Below, in pieces: positions 57,355 through 64,000 of a stretch of DNA of 64,000 nucleotides. Source of the DNA: Apoderus coryli. Taxonomy: Eukaryota > Arthropoda > Insecta > Coleoptera > Attelabidae. The notes beneath the pieces are model-generated. The model saw only the letters and a list, made by a program, of their open reading frames with translations. It was not told the DNA's origin and did no database searches. A program made the position numbers and the translations under genes. The stretch's first letter is position 1. Every line of letters begins with the position of its first letter. The stretch spans positions 3,912,563 to 3,976,562 of the forward strand of contig OU452212.1 of NCBI GenBank assembly GCA_911728435.2. Direction: 5' to 3'.

Positions 57355-57925
57355 ATTTGCAAGAAGGTGGCCACACTTCTAGTTCTAAACACTCATCTAA
57401 TCTCCGCCTTAATTCTCTTGCTGAGGCTTTACATAACATTTCTCTTGAGAGTTCATTGCATGCATTTCTAATTGTTTCCTTTAAATGTTATGGGTTGGCG
57501 TTTTATACACTTTATTTTTTTATTCCCGAAAGGAAGAAGTCTAATGGGGTCAAGTCAGGTGATTTACGCAGCCACTGTATTGGTTCATTTATACCTATCC
57601 AATTTTTCCCGGAAATATAAAAAAATTCTTAGGCAATTCTTGCTTGGAGCGCCGCCCCCGTCATGCTGGAAAACATATTTGCTCGTAACTGCAATGGCAC
57701 ATTTTCGAGAAGCACAGAAAGTTGTTATTTAAGAAATTGCAAATATTCTTCACTGCATAAAACACCTTCGTAAAAGTATGGACCAATTAAATGCCCGTTA
57801 ATAATACCACACCAAACGTTAATGCCAAAAGGTCCTTCGTTTTCAATCGCATTGACAAATAACATGTCAACTTTTTCGTTATATGCGTAAATATTTTTTT
57901 TAACATAAAATGCACACTTCAAATG
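57355..57925 (-). pseudogene. IS630-like (DDE_3) transposase C-terminal half
   Basis: Minus strand, in order: FGINVWCGIINGHLIGPYFY, EGVLCSEEYLQFLK (57725-57922); then with frame changes QHDGGGAPSKN, PIQWLRKSPDLTPLDFFLSG, and at the end a tail reading GGHxxxC. The block order NVWCG..IGP, Q.DGAP, SPDLTPLDFFLWG matches the family. Several indels and stops. Confidence 0.85.
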
Positions 57926-58061
57926 ACGATAAAACTAATTGTCAACCATTAGTTTAATTATTGACATAAATATGCATAATTGCAGTTTGTTTCCAAAGCC
58001 TACTTGTTTAAAAGTTGTGAAGGTTACGAATTTTTGATAATAGTTTGTCCTACAAATGTGC

Positions 58062-58840
58062 TTATAATTTTTTAACGAATGAAAATGGCAAATACAATAA
58101 ACAAATAAATAAAATACAAAAGTTGCTTAGAAAAATTTGCTCTTTTGAACTATGTAAAAATATAGGTATGTTTCTCAAAGACGAATCTAACAGTTTCCTC
58201 TGACCATATATTAGTCCCCTAAATCGCAATTCACTGTCTATATGTAAGCCCAAATTTTTAGCCACCTTAGTACATTGCAAATTAAAACCGTTAATATTAA
58301 TTCTAAATATATCCTTATACCTATTTCGAGCCTTACATGGTCCCAAAAGCAATAGCTGCGACTTGTTGGGATTCAGGTGCAGACAATGCTGCTCCGAGTG
58401 AGGCACAAGTTTTTCCAGATCACAGTTGATACATTCTATACTCTGATAAACAGTCCGTGGATCAAACGAAAAGTATATTTGCGTGTCATCCGCATAAAGA
58501 TGTGCTGAACAATGTTCAAGCACTCTGGTAAGTTGCGAGGTATATATACTGAATAAGATAGGACCCAGTATAGAACCCTGCGGGATTCCACTACGCAGTG
58601 ACCGGCGAGCAGACACACTATTCCCCATACGAACAATCTGAGATCTGTCACTCAGATACACAGGCAATAGAGACACGGCCGACTCCCCAAAACCCAGATA
58701 CCGTAGTATTTCGATCAACAGCCCGTGGTCTAGTCATTTGCTTTGGAATAATCCAACATGATCAGAGCTGTCAATTTTCCATCATCTGCTTCATGGAGCA
58801 CATCATCCAACACCTTCAACAATGCAGAATTGATAGAACT
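58062..58840 (-). pseudogene. CR1/Jockey-type RT with YADD
   Basis: Minus strand. The start (58740-58840, another frame) gives LDDVLHEADDGKLTALIMLD and YSKAND. Then at 58062-58718: MIEILRYLGFGESAVSLLPV, YLSDRSQIVRMG, LRSGIPQGSILGPILFSIYT, the catalytic SAHLYADDTQIYF, HLNPNKSQLLLLGPCKARNR, and VAKNLGLHIDSELRF. It differs clearly in sequence from the RT at 30245, so it is another subfamily. Both ends are missing. Confidence 0.9.
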
Positions 58841-58914
58841 AATAAGATATCATCTCATTATTATGATCAACCTTTACACATAACTAATGCTAAGCTCTTC
58901 TGTAATAATTGTTT

Positions 58915-58952
58915 GCCACTGATGAGCACTGTGATGACGAAACATGTATGGC
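58915..58952 (+). ncRNA. hammerhead-like core, CATG family, intact core
   Basis: GCCA-CTGATGA-(13 nt)-GAAA-CATG-TA-TGGC. Stem I GCCA/TGGC pairs perfectly. CTGATGA and GAAA are intact. CATG is the palindromic stem III and GTA the triplet. Stem II (GCACTGTGATGAC) is the weak point. Best core of the set in sequence terms. Confidence 0.5.
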
Positions 58953-59750
58953 TATTAAAATAATCTAGTATTATCAAAAGATATTGTGTGGAAGAGACTT
59001 GTGTAATTCAGAGTTCCTTTACAGATTAAAGATATATCTGACTTAAGACCTATTAGTCTTGATGACCTGAGAAATCAACCCCTTAAATACATACATATAT
59101 ACTTTGAGAGCGAAATTCTTGCAATCGTTTGTTATTTTTATAACGAATGTCAAAAATTGAATTTGAACTATAGCTTCTGTTGTACACAGATATATTTTAT
59201 TCATACAAGCCAAACACACACACACACATACAAATGTAATAACCAACCTTCAAAAACCAAAAGTTTTCAATGTGAAAAATAAGCAAAATGGCACTGTAAA
59301 TTTCATGTAAATAACCTCTATCCACTTACAAATGCCAAGAGATTTTTATTCAGCTGCACAACCGGAAAGACATCAAAAGACGCGAATTTTCGTCTTTAAA
59401 GAGAATTCTCAACGTCGCGCTCTCGTATCTTTGTGAATGAAAATAGAGGTATATCTATGTAGATATACATTGAAGCACGCTTTCATAACTTCTTGAAGAC
59501 TCTTTAAATTTTCACCCAATGAATACGTTTTGTCTCGTTGGTGCCTCACACGGCGGACACATTCATAGATAGAAAAATGTGTCGTGTCAAAAGAAAACAC
59601 TTATTATAGAGATTTGTTATGTTTTCAGGTTTTTATGAATATCTATATAAGTACCTACCCAATTTTTTCATCGGAAAATTTGGGAAATCCCTCGGATACA
59701 AGCAGAACATGATCATCAGCATTCACTCGCTAACGAGCATGAATCATTCC
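58953..59750. other. no recognised gene; (CA)n tract
   Basis: A CA microsatellite at about 59213-59228. Nothing else. Confidence 0.4.
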
Positions 59751-60160
59751 AACTCAGGGATTTCTGTTGTGGACTCTAAGATGGCTAAACAGACAGATCC
59801 TCGAGCCGCAAACCTTGTCACAAAATTGACACACCCAATCACCACCATTTACAGGCTGTTGTAGGTGCGCTGCCCCATCTATGCGTTCTCTCTTCTTTCG
59901 ATGCTGTCTGTTTGACTTGATGATGATGATGATGACCCTCGGTCGGTCGTTCGCGATCTGCTCCCAGTTGATCTTCACATCCAAGCCACAGTTCTTCATG
60001 TTGGTCTTAAGAACATCCTTGTACCTCTTTTGCTGCCCTCCCTGATTTCGTGAGCCGACCTTAAGCTGTGAATAAAGGATTCTCTTTGGAAGGCGTTCCG
60101 TTGGCATGCGGAGTACGTGGCCCGTCCATCGCAGATTGTGCCTCACAATTATCGCCTCAT
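59751..60160 (-). pseudogene. non-LTR retroelement C-terminus with C2H2 finger
   Basis: Minus-strand ORF 59754-60146: LRWTGHVLRMPTERLPKRIL, YSQLKVGSRNQGGQQKRYKD, VLKTNMKNCGL, then WEQIANDR, and at the end CQFCDKVCGSRICLFSHLRV followed by H, a C2H2-type finger. The RW.GH..RM...R.P...LY..L..G.R..GGQ.KRYKD block is common to the C-terminal part of some invertebrate non-LTR polyproteins. A (GAT)n expansion at 59920-59935 adds an Ile run. No upstream RT remains. Confidence 0.8.
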
Positions 60161-61978
60161 ACTAGTTGATTCAGTTTCCTCCAGAATGCTGAGGTTTGTT
60201 CGGTTTTTGTGTCCTCCAATAGCTTTAGGAATAATGGATTACAATTTAGTACATGTCAAAAAGTCAAGATCTGAGGTTATTGGGAATATTTCAAATCCTG
60301 ATAAATGAAATTCCGTTAAGTTTAGCTTTAAACGTAAAATAAGTTTTGTAGCAACTATTGATATGATGCAGAGAGACATGAGCTTGAAAATCACCTTGGA
60401 ATTTTGAAAACTTCCCTTTAGAGGATCAGGATATAACTCGCGTATATGGTAAATTAATTTCAAAATTGCTTACAGATGAGCAGCCAACGCTTCACTATGA
60501 AGTCGTTTAGAACAATTTGTAAATAAAAATGTATCATGAAAGTCCTGAAGGGCGTTCTGAAAACTTGTGACTTATGAATACAGGTGTCACTGGCACGCCG
60601 TTTACTCGAAGGACCCCTTGCATTCCAAATTATTTAGCGCAATAAAGTCAAAACAAAACTCTCTCTTAAAATTATTGAATGGTATAAATAAATTTAAAAC
60701 AAAACACTAAACAGATCAAATGATCAAATTTATACCTGCAAATGGAACACGCTCTCATTCAAATACCCTTATAAACTTGAATATCTAATTGACAACATCA
60801 TACCCATCGCGGATGGGTAGGTTTTCCTTATCTAATTTGAAAATTACTTCAGAACAGAAGACTTTCGCAAATTAAATGTATCTTACATTTTGCCAACGAC
60901 TGACAGCGCCTTTTGTTCATTCATTCTAATGATCTTTCGCTTTCATTCAAACAAAATAAGAGAAAATTAGAAAAATCCTTTTATCATCTTTTATGCATAA
61001 GATAATTTAATGAAAAGGGATAAAGAGTCCCGGAGGAAACACTTTTTTTTTCTCATTTTCATTTCTTTTATCATTTCCAATTATAGTATACCGGCAGTAA
61101 CAAAGTTAATACAGTTTTTATGGTGAGGTTGTAGCATATAATTGATTCATAAATACTAAAGCATTTCAATATTTGTTTTTCTTTTCATTTTATACCTTTG
61201 CCAGTAGTACAACTAAGTACATTTTTAGTAGATTTAAAAAAAATCTAACTATTCAGGAGATCGACATAACCGAAATTTTGAAAAATTGTTATGCAGTCCT
61301 TCATTTCATGACCCCTGGATCCTAAAAATGACCTCAGTTAAAGTTTATATATGGGATATAGAAAACTTTGCGCCACGTTCTAGGCCGCATTTTTTAACCA
61401 ATCGAAACAAAATTCGGAGAGCTAATTTCAAAATGGCGGCCTGTCAAAGTTTTAAAAAGTTTTTAGTTGTTAGTTGTTATTTTTTGCTATTAACAGGAAA
61501 GGTTTAAGATTGCTGCTTTGGAAAAACAAATTCTCAAAATATTTATCATATTATAATGCAGGTTTCTACCGTATTTTTTATATGTTTGTTTGAATAAACA
61601 CTTATCTATGATTTGTTTGTTTAAATTTTGTGATGAAAGTGATCGGACGAATTAGCGTAACTTTAAGAATCAATTTAAAGCACAATAATTTACGGTATAG
61701 GCACAGAATAACAAACAATCAGAATACCGACACAGAGCCGCTACCATTGAAAATGCTGTATGAACAGACGCCATTTTGCGGGAATAGAACTCAGGACCAT
61801 ACTCGCCTACAGCTGGCAGGGCCGGCTTTAGGGTGTTTAATAAAATAAATATTAGTACACATTTTTATTACTATTTTATTGATTTTTCCATATAATTAAT
61901 TTATTTCGGTTGACTGATGTTTTGAAATTTCTATTCATACATTTTATTGTGAAAAATAGTTTCATTCTTAGATACAAT
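60161..61978. other. no recognised gene
   Basis: AT-rich. Short ORFs at 60239-60463 and 61286-61507 show no family. The last ~120 bases may be the 3' UTR of the P-like element. Confidence 0.35.
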
Positions 61979-63388
61979 TTAATAACATATTCGATCGGAA
62001 AACTTTGGCATGGATGGTGAAAAGGAACATTTTTTACATTTATCATATAAAACGCGCATGACACTGCCTAGTGCACTTTCTTCAAAATATTTATGAAATA
62101 AATAATCTAAACTTGAAACAAATTGAATGAAGTTATTATGCGGCATTAGTAAATTTCCAAAAAAATCTGAATGTTCGTTTTGATAAGCTCGGAAATGACA
62201 ATAGAGCGTAGAATCATCTAATTCTTGATGGGTCATACCATACTTCAAGCAAGTATCACATTTATGTATTAACAAACATTTTCGAATATCCGCAAACATA
62301 CCTAGTGAAATTTCGTTGTAAAATGTCGTTATTCTGGTAATCTGTTTCAGAAATAAATATACGTTCTTTTTCCTCCAAATTTCATGTATTATCAATATTC
62401 TCATCTGCAGTTGGCGTTTACATTACATCAGATAGTTTTAATAACATTTTATCTGCGTCTCCTTCACAATTTTCAGTTCCAGAATGAAGTAACTTAAGAT
62501 GCATGAGTGTTTTCGACGCTCTTTGAAATTGAGTTGCAGTGGGGTTTATGCAATTTCCATTCTGTTGTCGTATGGAACCGAAATGATTTTCGAGCCCATC
62601 TTGATTAAGTCTTCGAGTGAAGAGGTATTTACAACTATAATTATCTTTTAGAATATCCCACAATTCAACTAAACCATTTATTGTTACCTTGAAATATTTC
62701 AAGCATTTAAGTCTCTTAGTCACATTCTCGCCATTCTTTTTTAAAACTTGCACAGAATTAAAGAAAACTAAACATTCATGCAAGAAATTGATTTGATAAT
62801 CCAAACCCTTAAAAGCTCGGTTGAACTGCTTTTTTGCACATGTTTTAGAAGAGTTTAGAATATCAAACCATTTGTCAACTCTATCGACAAACTCAGCAGT
62901 CGCTAATGCTTCGACTGGAAGTGCCCAGAATCTGATGAAGAGACTCATACCGGCAGAAACGGTAGCACTGAATACCTGAACAGCATATCGGACCTTCATT
63001 CTGTCGAAATTATTAGGAAATATATGGGAGTCCGTAAGTTTTGGTGCTGCACGGGGACTATAGTTTTTATCATTTTCATAAAAATGTTTTATATATTCCC
63101 AAGATATGACCTTATTTTCAAAAACAAAATTGTACTTTAGCAACATATTCCTTAGTGCTTTAATTAAATGTGGGACATCAGGTAAATAAATTATTTTTTG
63201 ATCGTTCAAATAGAAAAATGGAGTTTCAGGGGTTACATTGCACTTTCTGGCCATAACCAAATTATTTGATCCCATGTCTGATACAACAGCAACAACATTT
63301 AGTCCAATTGACTTTAACTTAAATATAGTTTCTTCTATAATTTCTTTCATAATGTTACCTGGGCAGCTTGTAGCAAAGAAAAAATGGC
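61979..63388 (-). pseudogene. P-superfamily (THAP9-like) transposase, main exon
   Basis: Minus strand. The acceptor TTGTTATTAG precedes 63388, so this is an internal or last exon. ORF to 62418: VVAVVSDMGSNNLVMARK with the first catalytic Asp, YLPDVPHLIKALRN with the second Asp, an insertion region rich in aromatic residues, and NQDGLENHFGSIRQQNGNCI with the catalytic Glu; these sit at ORF residues ~41, ~74 and ~270. A stop at 62415 and a frameshift near 62300 separate the tail, KCLLIHKCDTCLKYGMTHQE, LDDSTLYCHFRAYQNEHSDF, FGNLLMPHNNF. The DDE triad is intact but the gene is broken; the THAP exon for it is not visible upstream within the window. Confidence 0.9.
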
Positions 63389-63817
63389 CTAATAACAATT
63401 AAAATAATCCAACAATATTACTAAACATTCACTAATATTACAACACCACAGTATAACATGTAAAAATATTCTGCGCCACTACTGTGCAAGACGAAGGCTG
63501 AAATAGTAATGACCGAACCACGCCTATGAACTGACATATTCTATTCCGAGGTTAAGGTTATGTATTGTTTTGGAGGGAAACTCCGAGTCGATATTCTGTA
63601 TTTTATTCTGTGGTATAGGTATGTAATTTTAGAGCTATATGAAGACTATTGTCTATTAAACAGAGATTGGTGATGAACAGCAGTTACGTCTACAAATTGA
63701 GGGGCAGCTGATCGAATCCGTAATAATTCTGGTGTTTTTGCACGTATCCGAAGTTCAGTGATTAAGCGCGTAAATAAAGTGAAGTTAACAGTGGCCTCTT
63801 TGAACATTTGCTGTGGT
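63389..63817. other. upstream of the P-like exon
   Basis: Presumably the preceding intron of the P-like element, then unassigned DNA. The minus-strand ORF 63646-63870 is not recognised. Confidence 0.35.
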
Positions 63818-63926
63818 AGGAAAACCCCAAAGGGTAACAAAAAACACACAAATTCAAATAACACTAGCACTTCATGCTAGTGTTATTTGCATTTGTGTGT
63901 TTTTTGTTACCCTTTGGGGTTTTCCT
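63818..63926. repeat. near-perfect palindrome, 52-bp arms
   Basis: Arms 63818-63869 and 63875-63926 are complementary with a single mismatch and a 5-base loop. Landmarks: AGGAAAACCCCAAAGGGTAA at the outer left and its complement at the outer right, AACACTAGCA at the centre. It would form a stable hairpin in RNA or a cruciform in DNA. Possibly the tip of a foldback element that continues beyond the window. Confidence 0.92.
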
Positions 63927-64000
63927 GACGGAGGGGATCCATCTTGTCGTGGTCGTCGCGCTGAGTACCTGATATTAAACAAGAAGAGTGAACGAGGAAA

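Overview
The window looks like AT-rich intronic and intergenic DNA from an insect nuclear genome. The evidence is the mix of transposon families: mariner, P-superfamily, PIF/Harbinger, RTE-like, Jockey/CR1/R1-like non-LTR elements, DUF4817/DDE_3 (IS630-type) transposases and Penelope-type hammerhead-like motifs. GT..AG introns are also visible. No bacterial features, CRISPR array, rRNA or convincing functional tRNA was seen. The order of insect cannot be fixed from the sequence alone.

Host gene. The minus strand carries a probable gene whose five coding exons are called here from splice sites and reading phase: 51922-52097 (start codon), 10866-10956, 5935-6225, 3800-3927 and 2866-3033. All four junctions keep phase (2,0,0,2). 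The gene runs off the left edge. Its product is Ser/Pro-rich, with a YMSM motif, an acidic stretch and polyproline tracts, so it looks like a cytoplasmic adaptor or scaffold. I cannot name it. An intron of about 41 kb separates the first two exons, and most of the window is transposon debris inside it.

Layout. 1-0.8 kb: Jockey-like RT relic. 1.0-1.4 kb: small TIR element. 1.56-2.83 kb: mariner with both TIRs. 2.9-6.2 kb: three exons. 7.0-9.1 kb: TIR element split by an RTE-like element. 9.8-10.4 kb: RT relic. 11.6-12.4 kb: LTR-like repeat. 12.4-13.1 kb: IS630-type transposase relic. 14.9-16.3 kb: element with ~240 bp TIRs and a nuclease-like relic. 19.6-20.3 kb: Harbinger derivative. 20.4-21.2 kb: hairpin element. 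23.5 kb: mariner fragment. 24.4-25.1 kb: MITE. 26.5-28.0 kb: second LTR-like copy. 30.2-32.2 kb: CR1/Jockey-type element with a YADD motif. 36.1-36.6 kb: THAP-domain gene. 38.9-40.0 kb: hairpin element and a long foldback. 41.1-41.6 kb: tandem repeat. 43.0-45.4 kb: nested complex of DUF4817 relics, foldback ends and a P-like THAP exon. 47.3-48.5 kb: third LTR-like copy. 50.1 kb, 54 kb and 58 kb: further RT relics. 59.8-60.1 kb: RT tail with a zinc finger. 62.0-63.4 kb: P-superfamily transposase relic. 63.8 kb: near-perfect 52-bp-arm palindrome.

The genes do not form a pathway. The two most interesting layers are a set of hammerhead-ribozyme-like cores scattered through the window, some embedded in foldback DNA, and three hairpin-bearing elements that share flanks and an apical GAGCGAAGCGAG-like motif while their stems differ.
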